Positions 11,001 to 21,343 of a DNA stretch of 25,760 bases are shown here, piece by piece. Source of the stretch: Intoshia linei. Lineage: Eukaryota > Orthonectida > Rhopaluridae. The position numbers and the translations under genes were made by a program. The DNA is taken from positions 1 through 25,760 of the forward strand of contig LWCA01000490.1 of NCBI GenBank assembly GCA_001642005.1, written 5' to 3'. Within the stretch, counting starts at the first letter, position 1, and each line of letters starts with the position of its first letter. Under the pieces are notes generated by a model. That model was not told the origin of the DNA. It saw only the letters and a list, made by a program, of their open reading frames with translations, and searched no databases.

Positions 11001-14000
11001 AATGTACCTGGGATTTCGCTTTAAAAGTTTTCCAACTAGTGATCTATAAATATATATAAATAAAATGTATTAATCAACACACGTACCTTAATTGAATAGT
11101 ATATCGTGATGATATCTGAGGGGTATAATATCCTCTAAATTATTATAATTATCATAATAATTATTATGCATACAAAATACCTTGTTATTTGCATCATCAA
11201 CGAACTTATATCGTGACCATTAAACTAAATGTACGATTTTACATTTAATTATGTTAACTTAATAAAACCAATTATGTTAACTAATAATGTAGGTCAGCCG
11301 TATCAAAAAACGGCCCGTTTCAAATTTAATTGGAACCCGCCGCACCTTGGTATATGTATACAATATACTAAATATATGATATAATATTTATATTATTAAA
11401 TATTAAAAATTAAATAGTTTATCATTACCAGACCTAAACTAGATCAGTGATATCATACCACTAATTATATCAAATAAAGATGTAAAAAAAAAATTAAATT
11501 TTATATCATTATGTACAGCTTAATTTTATTAAAAATTTAAGATAGTTTCATTCAATAAAGGTAAAGGGTAAGAACATTTTATCTAATGCGCAAAAACTGA
11601 AATACTCCTCAAAAAAATAATATTATAATTTTTGATATAATTGACCAATGTAAAATATCCCTTCATTGGTAATAAAATTAATTTTGTACTCATATTTCAT
11701 AAGTAATAATTTGTTCAAAATTGACATATGTACCGCCTTATTTTTGTTTGTATGCAAATAATTTAAATTTATCAGTTGATTTTTTTTGCATGCCGGCAAA
11801 CAATAGTAAATTTATGATTGTACTTTTTTGCATGTATACGTGTTATTGTCTCATAAGGTTAAATAGTGATAATTAATAATTAATTCTAATCTTGTATTAA
11901 TACAGTGTTTCCCAACCCATTTTGCGTTATCGCCCATTTTTTAGAATTTTATTAAATATATTGTTTTTATCGCCCAGTAAAAATAAAATTTTAAAAAAAT
12001 ATAAAACCAAATTTTAAATAATCGGTAGAATATTTAGTAACATATTGTTTGAAAGCAGGCATAACTAAATTTTATTAAAATATAAAAGGCAACATACTTA
12101 CTACACAGATAATTGGTGTTAGATAACTTATATTGTCAAACTCTTAATAAATTAATTATCGTTCAATTTAATTCAATTTTTTTTATTGGATAAAACTGAA
12201 ATAAATGAAAAATATTTATTTTTGCATCGTCCAGTAAAAAAGTCAAATCGCCCACTAGTTGGCGATATTGCCCAGGTTGGAAAACTGTATTAATACATGC
12301 AATCCATATTAAATTAAAATTCTAGTTTTATCATTCGAACATTATTTTTAAAAAATCAATTTACTTCATTTATTTATTAAAATTATATTAGTTGATGGTA
12401 TATTGAATTTAGAACGTCCATTATTATCTGGTTGACATCACTTTTAAAAACAATACAAACACATTGTTTATTACAGAATTATCTTGATTCCTATTATAAT
12501 GGTTTTCAAAGATGATTCTACAAAAATTTTATGATGCGGCCCGCCAGGTATTTGCGTTTGCCATGGCAGATAACAATGTATATTATACATAATATATATC
12601 GCGCTCTATTATCTCAATTCTTACTCATATAAAATAAAAATTTCCAACAATGTGTCTCTGTAATTATTTATTAAGATAACTGAAAATCCCATTAATATCA
12701 AAAAAAATTAATGGTTAGATTTTAAGATAAAAAATTTCCACCTTCACGGCCCAAACGACAAATTAGACTTTTTAAAAATAAAATGAATAGTTGTGTAACC
12801 CCAGGGTCATCTAAAATAAGTAAAAATGGTAATATCTAAAAAACTGTGTGATTAAACAAATCACAACATACTGATCAGCGTATTGAAGCTTTACTATGTA
12901 AAATAGTCGTATTTTGGATCCAACAAATAAAAAAAATTGTGATTTGTGTACCAGTGTAATTAATATTTAAAAATGTAAAACTTACAGCATGTTTGAGGGA
13001 ACACATTTCAAATAAAACGCATCCCATTGACCATATATCACTAAAAATTGAAATTATAACATAAAAATTACATAATTACATTATCATGCGTGAAGTTATA
13101 ATTAAAATGAAATATGTTATAAAAATGTATTAATTAACATTTTATTAATATTGATTATTTATATACAATTTATATTATACATTGAGTAACTACTTTATTT
13201 AAACAAATTTATAATTGATATCGGAGTATTTCTCAGTAATACTTGCTAAGTATTAGCATTAGTATTACCAAAATGTGTAAATAGTGTAAATATTAACTTG
13301 TAATAACAATAAAATTACCTTTTGTTATTATAAGGTTTATTTTGACATATTTCAGGGGATAAATAATATGGTGTTCCTATACATGTTCTCGCAAAATCAT
13401 TTGTACCATTTAATAACTTTGCTATACCAAAATCACCCAATTTCATTGTGTCATCGGATCCCATCAAGAAAATGTTCTATATATTTAAGATAAATAACTA
13501 ATTATAAATATTATGTAAATACTTTTAATTTTAATATACAACATTATAATTATAATCTTGACTTCTATATGACTTATAAAGTAAAAGTTCTGAAAATATG
13601 TGTCTGTCAGTTTATGAAACCATTTATATGGAAATCAGTCCCAAAAATATAAAAAATAAAAATTATGTGTCAGTTTTTTCGGCGGAGAAGGTAAGATGAA
13701 TTTGTGCAACTCAATCATCAATTATATAGTTTCTCTCTACAAGTACCATTCTGTAATGCGCTATTATTTTTGACCGTCACGGTAGAATAAGACTGGGAAA
13801 CTCCGCTAAATTACAAAAATTTCATCGTTCTTTATCATAGGGTAGTTTATCGGATTGCCGTATGTTCGGAACTTCCAGCCCTATAAAACTGAGAGCAAAG
13901 GCCAGAATTTTTTTTAAATATCACTTTACAGCTATATTTTTTAAAACTGAATCAAGTTTCAAAAATAACGATAGATTTATGTAAAATCTTTTATTTAAAT

Positions 14001-16937
14001 AAAATAATGTCTGTGTATATATGTTTATCTGTATGTCTGTTACCATTTATTTAGAGTTATTATTATTGCAACATATAATTTAATAGTTACAGCGTCTAAT
14101 TTCACCAGCGTCTATACTTATAATGTTAGCGTCTAAATTAATAGACTTAGCATTTATTTTATTTAAACAACGATATTTTTTATAAAACTAACTTTTATTG
14201 TAAATAAATTTAAAATAACTAAAAAAATTTATATTGTTATTTTTAATTTTGTGAATTAACTGTTAATTTATCACTGCCTAAGCAAAGGTTGATTACTTTG
14301 AGCTGGTCGTCCCCTCTTTCTTTTGACATTCAATGGGAGAGCTTTCGACTCTCGAGGTACAATACACCCATCAATTCTTAATTGTATTGCTATACCGATA
14401 TAATGTTTACACATGTAATTTTTACCCCAAAAAAGACACGTACACTTTGAAAACTTCCAATTTTCACGATCCAGCAATATTTTCCAAACAGAATTTAAAC
14501 ATTTTCTCATATTGAAAAAATTATGTTAATTATAATTATAGAAGCGGGATTAATTAGACGTTGTAACTATTAAATTAAATTTTGCAATAATAATAACTCC
14601 AAAATTTACTTAAAAATGCTAATACATAAAAAAACGGCCGTTTTTTTATGTTGATTGCTTTATTATGTTTCATCATGTCATTATTATTTATGTTGCTTAT
14701 GAGAAATGTTGATTTGTGGTGATCCACAGAAATTTATAAATTTATTCAAACGTTTCGAATATTAAGTTAGACGGTACAATAATTATATTACACGCTTAAG
14801 CATTAAATTAGACGACCAAAGTACTTTTTAAATAATGTTAAATTAATTAAATTATGCGTTATAAATATTAAATTAGACGCTGAAACTATTAAATTAGTCG
14901 GAGCATTAATCAGTATCCATTTATTTACATTTGTTAAAAAATTAACAATGCTCAAATTCAAAAAAACCAAATTTCTAATACCATTTTTTAAAGAGTGATG
15001 CAGTATTGCAAATTTCATTTTCGAAATGTAGTCCTTCAGGGTAAAAAACCTAATTTATCCTTTTTTTAAAAATAAAATCAGCCTAAAAATTTAAAAAAAC
15101 AAATTCTTAGATGTGCTTCAAATTTATTAACATTGTCGTTAACCTCAATAATAAAAACATATATTTTCATCGTCAAACCGAACATTACGTGTACAAACGT
15201 GTACGTACCGAATACTCGAAAGTTTCATTTCAAAATACTAATTTTTTTTTTTGATATTGTAAATGGTAGTCCCATTTGTATTACTATTAGGGACTTCACT
15301 AAGAAGGTGTAAATATTTTTCTTTTTCCTGATATATATTTACAGTATGACATTACATTTATAAGTTATATTTACAATTTTAATGTTTTTGTAAAATCCTG
15401 GAAAATTGTGCCAACTGAGTTAATATCTATTATATCAGTTTCAAAATTAATTTTCCTATCGTTTACTTTAATTTAAAAGGACCCCAGGTACCGATTCGTG
15501 ACCAGATTGTTGGGAAACGGAAATAAGTGATATATTTGAGTAAAAAAATTTTTCATGAATATAAAACAAACATTGAACGCGCTTTATTAAAAAATACAAA
15601 CGTTTTTAATTTTTTTCCACAAACAAAGCAAAAATTTCAGTTTATGTAAAAAAATTAAGAAAAATATGAAAATAAACTTAAATTTAGCTATTTTTTGTAA
15701 ATTACTTAATTGATCAACGCATATTCGTTAATTAGCCATTTTCAAAATTAGTCATCAGATTGTCATTTTTTTAAATCTCACTTAATCTATCAGGTATTTT
15801 TATGAATTTCTTAAAAAAATATATGATGTAACACCAGATGACATCAATACTATTTTTTGCACTCAGACACGAACTTAAACACAGCAATAGTGAATCTATA
15901 TCCATACGAAATATTCCATATTTGAGTGCACTACTCTTTATTAACGCACTACGACAGAATGCAGTCTAGACGTTTTTACGTTATACTTATGCATAAATGA
16001 AATGAGACTATTCGAATACAAATACTACATGTATACCTGAGTTTTAATATCTCTGTGTAGTATTCTTCTTTCGTGTATATACTTGATAGCCTTGCATAAT
16101 TGGTAAAACCACGATAATACCTAAAAAATTGAATATATTTATGATGCATATAAAAATTGAACATACTATTCATATTACATACATATTATCATATCCTTAC
16201 TTATATAATATGCAATATTAAATGTATCTGTAGCCGATTATTCAAAATTAAAAGCATCTTAGAATTTTAAAATACATATATTGTATTAAAATTTTTTTCT
16301 AAATCATGATTTGTAGTAAATTTTAATCTCAGATATTTGCATCTTCACGATCAAAACCACAAGTTACAATTTTATTACTCAATATTTTAAAAGCCATTAA
16401 ATTATTATTAAACTTTTATAATAATTCATGTTTCATGGTTCTTGTTGTTATTATTTAATTATTATATAATAAATGTTACCCGATTCTCAGAAAACAAAAT
16501 TCCATTCTGTTTTGATATTTTTCGATGTAAATCACCTAAAATAAAAAATTTTCACTTAAATACATGAAAAAGACCTCCATCACAATACTCCATTATAATA
16601 TTGAGAGTTTGCTTTTCTAAATGTGTTTTATTAATGTGTAAACATGAATGGAACAATACAAATTCAAAATTATACCAACCTTCAATAGAATCAAAACACT
16701 GAATAACATGTTCATGTTGTAGAGTAGATAACAACAAAACTTCTCGTCTAGCGCTATCCCTTTCTTTAGCAGTCATCTAAAATTACATTATCAATATTTT
16801 TTTGAAACTAATCAGAGTACCTTGTGCATTGGAATTTCTTTAACAACCAACTTTTCTTTAGTCTTACTATTGATCACTAATATGGCTTTACCAAATGTGC
16901 CTTTACCGATAACTTCAATTTTAACAAATTTTTCCAT
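384..16937 (-). CDS. NEK1: NEK1-like NIMA-related protein kinase, 25 exons, 3' end beyond window
   Basis: This is a serine/threonine kinase of the NEK family. NEK1 proteins act at centrosomes and basal bodies, in ciliogenesis and in DNA-damage signalling (family knowledge). Exons read on minus: 16937-16821, 16776-16680, 16616-16575, 16535-16480, 16120-16037, 13476-13319, 13040-12986, 11224-11181, 11134-11087, 11043-11008, 10238-10145, 8786-8689, 8547-8497, 8330-8286, 7889-7830, 7314-7278, 6369-6269, 5406-5372, 5322-5149, 4759-4533, 4000-3894, 3838-3674, 2004-1947 (tentative), 1903-1838, 466-384. All use GT/AG borders. Phases agree for exons 1-11, 13-22 and 23-24. Joins 12/13, 22/23 and 24/25 need a missing exon or a different border. 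The start is the first ATG before the glycine loop. The kinase domain plus the ordered tail motifs point to NEK1 rather than other NEKs. The C-terminal end is off the left edge. Confidence 0.85.
467..1837 (-). other. Intron or undetected exon space, NEK1 24-25
   Basis: A phase mismatch says at least one exon should lie here. I could not find one with confident borders. The rest is low-complexity AT-rich sequence with no recognised element. Confidence 0.4.
2239..2397. mobile_element. Fold-back MITE with perfect 29-bp inverted ends
   Basis: The left arm 2239-2267 and right arm 2369-2397 are exact inverse copies (CTTAAATCCAACC... and ...GGTTGGATTTAAG). A TTAA sits at each outer edge, which would fit a TTAA target site. 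The interior has a repeated GGT-AAACTGGA-TTTTCC unit. It is non-coding and lies in NEK1 intron 22. Confidence 0.8.
2457..2780 (+). mobile_element. Helitron-like element, copy E, 5' end not seen
   Basis: It matches copy D from the TAGAATTT..ATAAA..CCAATTTCAAATATAG stretch onward. It carries internal TCAAAACC/ACAAATTAC modules and ends in a CTAG palindrome at 2780 followed by T. The 5' start was not recognised. Confidence 0.55.
3055..3325 (+). mobile_element. Helitron-like element, copy D, short complete copy
   Basis: It starts TCCTTACTTATATAATATGC after an A and ends ...CAACCTAG before a T, for 271 bp. The last 40 bases form an imperfect palindrome (CTAGGT..CTGTT..GTAC pairing with GTAC..AACAG..ACCTAG). 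It lies in NEK1 intron 22 in the orientation opposite to the gene. Confidence 0.65.
3674..5406 (-). other. NEK1: NEK1 exons 18-22: charged tail with two ILKRLN segments
   Basis: Exons 18-22 join in consistent phase. Exon 19 (5322-5149) contains [15 protein letters not shown] and exon 20 (4759-4533) contains [14 protein letters not shown]. They correspond to the AAVLKEQLE and REILRRLNENL segments of vertebrate NEK1, which lie in the same order. The rest of exon 20 is a Lys/Glu/Gln-rich coil-forming stretch. The frame of exon 22 runs into TGA at 3670-3668, just past a GTATGA donor at 3673. I favour splicing rather than termination, because two later exons still match NEK1. Confidence 0.75.
5407..6268 (-). 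other. NEK1 intron 17, nothing recognised
   Basis: There is no exon, inverted-repeat element or family repeat that I can support between exons 17 and 18. Confidence 0.4.
6431..6475. repeat. AACT and AAT/TA simple repeat
   Basis: A run of AACT units is followed by TAATAATAATAACTATATATAACTAACT. It is a microsatellite within NEK1 intron 16. Confidence 0.85.
6707..7100 (+). mobile_element. Helitron-like element, copy F, in NEK1 intron 16
   Basis: It starts TCCTACACTCATATAAAATT after an A, a diverged form of the family start. It then has three internal modules ending in TCAAA-CC/ACA-ATTAC. The CTAG end is not seen. Confidence 0.5.
9630..10105 (-). mobile_element. Helitron-like element, copy A, in NEK1 intron 11
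   Basis: The 5' end on minus (TCCTTACTTATATATAATATG) is at 10105 and is preceded by A. The sequence then follows copy B nearly collinearly to about 9630. The CTAG end is not seen, so the copy is truncated or more diverged on the left; weaker similarity may reach 9530. Its 5' border is only 40 bp from exon 11. Confidence 0.6.
10466..10806. mobile_element. hAT-type MITE in NEK1 intron 10
   Basis: It starts CAGGGGTTCCCAAAC and ends CTTTGGGAACCTCTG; these inverted ends are imperfect. The flanking octamers GTCTAATG and AGGTAATG agree at the last five bases, so the target duplication has decayed. It is 341 bp and non-coding. Confidence 0.75.
10891..10916. repeat. Short ACTAC tandem repeat
   Basis: About four ACTAC-type units lie between exon 10 of NEK1 and the hAT MITE in intron 10. 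Confidence 0.7.
11903..12287. mobile_element. hAT-type MITE with perfect 8-bp target duplication
   Basis: The ends are CAGTGTTTCCCAACC and GGTTGGAAAACTG, inverted repeats of hAT type. They are flanked by TATTAATA at 11895-11902 and again at 12288-12295. The element is 385 bp with no coding frame and lies in NEK1 intron 7. The CGCCC-rich subterminal parts are typical of such elements. Confidence 0.85.
12600..12800 (+). repeat. Decayed Helitron-family fragment in NEK1 intron 7
   Basis: It has CTTACTCATATAAAAT near 12622 and a CTTCACGGCCCAAACGACAA module resembling the family TCATGGTCAAAACCACAAATTAC. It is heavily diverged. Confidence 0.25.
14078..14895. mobile_element. MULE-like remnant with multiplied terminal motif
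   Basis: The motif AATTAGACG-TGTAACTATTAAATT occurs inverted on the left (14078-14103) and direct on the right at 14552-14576 and 14870-14895. Partial copies lie near 14110-14150, 14765-14790 and 14800-14815. It encloses the SWIM fragment. Either end on the right could be the true border. No target duplication was established. Confidence 0.55.
14271..14510 (-). pseudogene. SWIM zinc finger fragment of a MULE-like transposase
   Basis: The 79-residue frame has C-T-C (23-25) followed by C-x-H (34-36) in the context [11 protein letters not shown], the SWIM pattern found at the C-terminal end of MULE-type transposases. A basic RKRGRPAQ tail follows. The DDE catalytic part is absent. It sits inside NEK1 intron 5 and is surrounded by repeated TTAGACG motifs that look like transposon ends. 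Confidence 0.7.
14930..15200 (+). repeat. Helitron-family fragment in NEK1 intron 5
   Basis: It shares the TTTCATTTTCGAAATG..GTCCTTCAGGGTAAAAAACC block and the AGCCTAAAAATTT / CATTGTCGTTAACC modules with copies E, I and 21630-21857. Ends are not visible. Confidence 0.35.
16194..16370 (+). mobile_element. Helitron-like fragment, copy H, in NEK1 intron 4
   Basis: It starts TCCTTACTTATATAATATGC, preceded by A. It then carries a TAGAATTTTAAAATACA block and a TCACGATCAAAACCACAAG module. The 3' end is missing. Confidence 0.55.
16536..16574 (-). other. 39-nt intron 3 of NEK1
   Basis: It starts GTCTTTTTC and ends TTTATTTTAG. Reading through gives an in-frame TGA, whereas removal restores DGGDLHRKI, a conserved NEK hinge sequence. 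It is unusually short for an animal intron. Confidence 0.8.
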
Positions 16938-18436
16938 ATATTTTAATTTATTTTGATATATTTTTCAAATTATATAATTTATGTTTTTGTTTTTATATCC
17001 ATCATTTTAATTTCTACCTAACAATTATTCGTTTCCAAAACTAACTTATTTGCTATATTTATTCATGCGTGATATTTTTTTCAATTTTTTGTAATTTTTA
17101 TACAAGCAAAGTTTGTATACTGTATAAATTACAGTAACTGACTTTAATTTAATTCATTGATTCATGTTTTCTATTTTTTCTTTTGCTTTAAAAATTTTAG
17201 AATTTAAGATTCTTAAGTAATTGTTATACTAAATTTTTAAATTAAATTCTAAATTGTTAATTTATCTACTACTACATCTATTGTAAATGTACGAAATGAT
17301 TTTAAAAGTTGAAATCTTAGTAAGAAACAAAACGCATTAAAAAATAACTCCAAATTTTGCATAAATACTGCAGTTAGTGTAAATTTTTGGTTAATGCGTG
17401 CTGCACATATTGGATCAAAAGCTGATTAGTCCGAAACAAGGAACATTCTAATATATTAAAGATTAAGATTCATTTTACCATAAAAAATATTACTTTACAC
17501 CCGTTTTTATGGGTTATTGATTCCAGATTCCAGAACATCCAAAATGTTTTGGTTCCCTCATAGCCCGTAACGTAGCGTGAAAGGATGATGTGGTTACTAT
17601 TTTTAAATAATGAGCAGTGTCTTACGTAATGTAAAGTATATTATATAAGCGTTTGTCAACATTTGGATCATGCGAGTCGCGACTTTGCAACCTTGAATAA
17701 TGCGAAAACCTATTTTTTACAATTCAATAAAACCTACTTCAGTTTAAGACTTATTTATTATTAGAATTATTTATTATTTATTATTGTTAACTTGTAAAGA
17801 AAGATAATATTCGATCCAATTACCTCACAAAACCATTCAATGGAGTAAATATTTTAACTGTATTGCTCCAAAATCATGTCATTTAATATTATGTAAAACT
17901 TGAAAAAATTTCCTTCTCTATATTCGTTATATACCCTTATAGCAAGTAACCATATTCTCTATGAAACTTCATAGTACACGGGGATGGTAGGTAATACATA
18001 TTATGTATATAAAAATTCATATTTTATTTATATCAGTAAAAAACTATAACATAGTGTTAATCGACGCTAAATTCGATATTTTCCAAAAATGACACTAAAA
18101 TGTGCTACATATCATCAGACAGTAACGACGGAAATTTGATGAAATATTGTCTGTCTCAAATTTATTTTTATTTGGCGCCATCAAAAAAAGTCAAAATATA
18201 GAAAATACACTACATGAATATTGACTTAAACATACAGGAATGTCGTAAGAACATGTAGGAGGGTCGAAAATGTAAAATCAATAATATATAGAAGTGTAGG
18301 CAATCAAATCAAAATTTAAGACTTAAACTGTATGTTTAGTGTGGATTTTTACATTATTTCTTAATATTCCCGAAAATTGTACAAAAATTTTTTCACAGTC
18401 TACTGGGTAGATTAGACTCTACTCTAGAGTTTAGAG
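16938..18436. other. Spacer upstream of NEK1, presumed promoter region
   Basis: This AT-rich sequence lies immediately 5' of the NEK1 start codon (16937). It should hold the promoter and any untranslated exon, but I see no convincing TATA box, initiator or other motif. There is no coding signal. Confidence 0.4.
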
Positions 18437-18914
18437 CAGGGGTGCACAACATTTTTACCAGTTTAGCCACAATGCTACTTTTCTCATTGATACTATGGCC
18501 GCACAAAATTTACTTCGACATTGAGAAAGTTTACTCTGGACTCCAGAGTAAACTTTAAACCAGAGTCTGGACCTAAATTTTAGGTCTAATAAAATAGTTT
18601 TCTTGAAATTTTAAAAACAGCAAGTTTTAATTGATAAGTTTCATTTAAAATTAATCTATCTTAATTTACTCCTATAAAGTAACACTATATTTGTCATTTA
18701 TCTGAATCGGAATAAATAGCATTAGTAGGATTACTGCAGTGATTCTCATGGGAATGACTAGTCACCCCAAGAGGTGAATACGAAAATTTAGATGATTGTA
18801 GACGAATCTACAATTTTTAACATATTTCATTTAATCATCCAATTTAATATAATCTTATGAGAAAAAACAGATGATCAGATGTATTGTCCACGGCCGCACG
18901 TTGTGCACCCCTAG
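18437..18914. mobile_element. hAT-type MITE between the two genes
   Basis: The ends CAGGGGTGCACAAC and GTTGTGCACCCCTAG are inverted, with one extra base on the right. The target duplication is unclear (GTTTAGAG against GTCTACAC). It contains the palindrome at 18526-18556. It lies in the spacer upstream of NEK1. Confidence 0.7.
18526..18556. repeat. 31-bp palindrome inside the hAT MITE
   Basis: AAAGTTTACTCTGG is followed by ACT and then by its exact inverse CCAGAGTAAACTTT. It could form a cruciform or hairpin. Related AGAGT/ACTCT motifs recur on both sides (18415-18435, 18560-18570). Confidence 0.8.
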
Positions 18915-19452
18915 TCTACACTCTAGACATTCAAACCTAAATAAATCTTGTAACCATGAGACAAAAATAGTCAAAATTTACGAAAAATTTACAAAAGTTA
19001 GCCGGTTACGTAAGTCATTTTGTCCACTTCTTCATTTTCATTTATTGGAACATATTTTTTTAAAAGTGTTAAATAAAAATTGAAGTAGTCATTTTCAGTT
19101 AAAAAAATGTTTTGTCAAAAGTAAATCTTTTTTATATTTTCTTTAATTTCATTTTGAGAGGTTGAAAAATTAGATAAATTAATACTTCGCTAGACTCTGT
19201 CTACAGACTGTAGTAGTGAGTAATTATGTGGTTTACTTATACAGTATAATGATAGTTTCTTTAGATACGATTGTAAAGTTAATTATAGGACAGTGTAATT
19301 TATAATATAAATTTTAAGTTATCAATACCCATTCCCGTTCTCGTACATATTGAACAAAATCGACTAGTATTAGAATCATTATTGAAAAAATTTAAAGTTT
19401 AATTAAAAATTACATTAAAAAAATAAAATAAAATTAAATAGAGTAATAAACA

Positions 19453-21343
19453 TCATGTTTCTTTATTTATATAGTTATCCAATTCCTTATATCGATCAGG
19501 TAAACTGTCAAATTCATTAGGTTGATTTGATAGTTCCAAAGCTATATTTAAATGTTCTTTTGTAATAATAATATCATCTTCAATCATGTACTTACTATTA
19601 ATATTCCATTCTTCAATTAAATCCTTACCCGTAAATGTTTCAATCATCAAAAGATTTTTGTCATCAAAATCGTATTTATATCTACCATCACTAGTATAAT
19701 AAGCTTGCCCATTAACTAAGATTGGATTATTATCCTTTTTATTTTCCAACATGGTTTTATCGTGGTGATCATACATGGGTGCTCCTTCATGATACAAATA
19801 GTACAACTTGTCCAAGTACAACAAATTTTTATTGACAAAATACATGTTGCGCTTAGATCCTCTACCCAATTGTAATGGCAAGTTTGGATTCATTTCAGTC
19901 TGAATTTTTTCAAACTTTTGCTGGTAATATTTATTTATGGGTGGTGGGTTGGAATTGGGTGCAACATTGTCTTCAACACGTAACTCGCTTTGAAGGGGTT
20001 GTGAGTATTCCATTGGCTGTACGTTTCTGTCATGCGCATGATGTGGCATAGCGTTGACGGCCGGCATCTGCCGATTGGAATGTATGTACTCGGTGGCTTG
20101 TCTTGGTATAAAATAATTACCATATTGTGCGTTGTGATAACGATGCATAAACTGCGCACGCACATTATGATTAGCAGGATCAACATATCCAAGTTGACAA
20201 TAATGTGGTTGATAATATGATTGAGACATTTGTGGATGGTAGTATAGATCATTTTGATATACCCAATATTGTTGTTCCAAATTTCTTTGATATTGAGCAT
20301 TGATAGGTGGTAAACTGTGGTGATCAGTATGATGCGGTGGTAAATCATTAGAATGGGTATAAATATTTTCTGTAACTTGTCTGTTTGGTCTAGTTGTAGA
20401 TCTTGGATTTTGAAGGATTATTCTCCTGTTAGAACTGTTTCGATTCGAGTTATTCTTCACGTTGCGTCTGGCTCTTGTATTTTGACTTGATTCGGCATCC
20501 ACTTGGTCTACATTTGCAGTTGAAATAACTTGTACAGGTACTTCATCGGCATCTTGTTCAATTTGAATTTCAGCATTTTCATTTTTAACTTGTACTGCAA
20601 CATCTTCCGCGTTAGATACTCTTTCAGTATCATGATTTACATTTACATTCATATTTTTATTATCTCCACGATACCCGCCCATATTATGATTTCCATTGAA
20701 ATCGATATCCCAAGCACCCTTTTTATCTTTTTTTCCATCACCATGTTGGCTTGTAAAAACATAACAATGAATCATACATCGATCGCAACCTGGTAGTGAA
20801 GACTTCCATCTACCCTTAAGGCACATTTTACAACAAAAAAATTTAAATTTATCTAATTCATTATATTCTTGCATTTTTTCAATTTCTAAATCGTTCGATG
20901 GAGTATCAACATATTTTGGTTTTCCTTTTTTCGCTACTTGGATAAATCCGTTGTCATCGCTGATTTTTTTCCTGTTTTTATTGTTTTTGTTTTTTAAAAA
21001 TGTATATAAACTATTTTTTTTTTTTTGTTTATTATCTAAATTTTCTCTTTGATCGTTATTTCCCTTTTTCAAATTTCGACCGTTTTTGTCACCTAATATC
21101 CATCTGATTTGGACGTTTTTACTTGATGATGGATGATTTTTTTTACCATTATGACGGTATTTATTATCACTAATTTCAATTTTATCTGAACTCTTTACAC
21201 GTTTAAAATTCTTTACGTTCTTATTGTTGATAACCCTATTTATTGTATGTTCATCTGTTTCAATTTTTTCGGTTATTTCTTCCAATTTTGGTAAATTTTC
21301 ACTAAATTTTAATTCAATAAAATCAAATGATAACCCTTCGACA
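19453..21343 (-). CDS. Unrecognised Lys-rich, Cys-cluster, Gln/His/Tyr-rich protein (large last exon)
   Basis: This is the longest open frame here, about 630 codons ending in TGA at 19455-19453. It has no in-frame ATG near its beginning; the first is about 140 codons in, just before the Cys cluster, so the real start is probably in an upstream exon. Numbered from the Met-like TTG codon at 21285: residues 20-125 are very Lys/Asn-rich. Residues 147-180 hold a Cys cluster (C151, C152, C155, C167, C170, C174, with W160), which looks like a small zinc finger. It loosely recalls the start of the zf-3CxxC type, but later CxxC pairs are missing. Residues 225-270 are acidic, and 300-440 are rich in Gln, His, Tyr, Asn and Pro. 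The last 120 residues look folded (YYTSDGRYKYDFDDKN, EEWNINSKYMIEDD). No signal peptide or membrane segment is visible. A nucleic-acid-binding role is only a guess from composition. Confidence 0.75.

Larger units (their letters stand above)
10145..16937 (-). other. NEK1: NEK1 exons 1-11: complete protein kinase domain
   Basis: The eleven exons total 831 nt, exactly 277 codons, with every splice phase matching. Visible motifs: glycine loop GKGTFG at residues 11-16; ATP-binding Lys33 in VVKEI; helix-C Glu51 in RREVLLL; the hinge MEYCDGGDL (80-88); catalytic loop HRDIKTQN (126-133); DFG 147-149; activation segment ending GTPYYLSPE (166-174); [12 protein letters not shown] (186-197) in the C-lobe; then [12 protein letters not shown], the usual NEK end of the domain. 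All residues needed for catalysis are present, so the kinase should be active. Exons 8, 9 and 10 (44, 48 and 36 nt) each carry a fragment of the C-lobe and are recognisable only by phase and by NEK similarity. Confidence 0.92.

Noticed and set aside
12470-12540. Possible exon reading [14 protein letters not shown] on minus
   Set aside because: It has GT/AG-like borders, but its frame does not fit the phase after exon 7, and exons 8-10 already supply the whole C-lobe.
11290-12560. CCCGCCGCACC (about 11336) and GATGCGGCCCGCC (about 12534) as paired ends of a 1.2-kb transposon
   Set aside because: The match is short and the interval contains an independent, intact MITE and no other shared sequence.
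14803-15018. Minus-strand frame of 71 codons
   Set aside because: It spans MULE end motifs and Helitron-family sequence and has no protein-like motif.
18871-19083. Plus-strand frame of 70 codons
   Set aside because: It begins inside the right end of a hAT MITE; composition is that of random AT-rich DNA.
19935-20796. Other frames across 19935-20348, 20032-20220 and 20530-20796
   Set aside because: These are shadows of the 610-codon minus-strand frame, caused by its biased His/Gln/Tyr composition.
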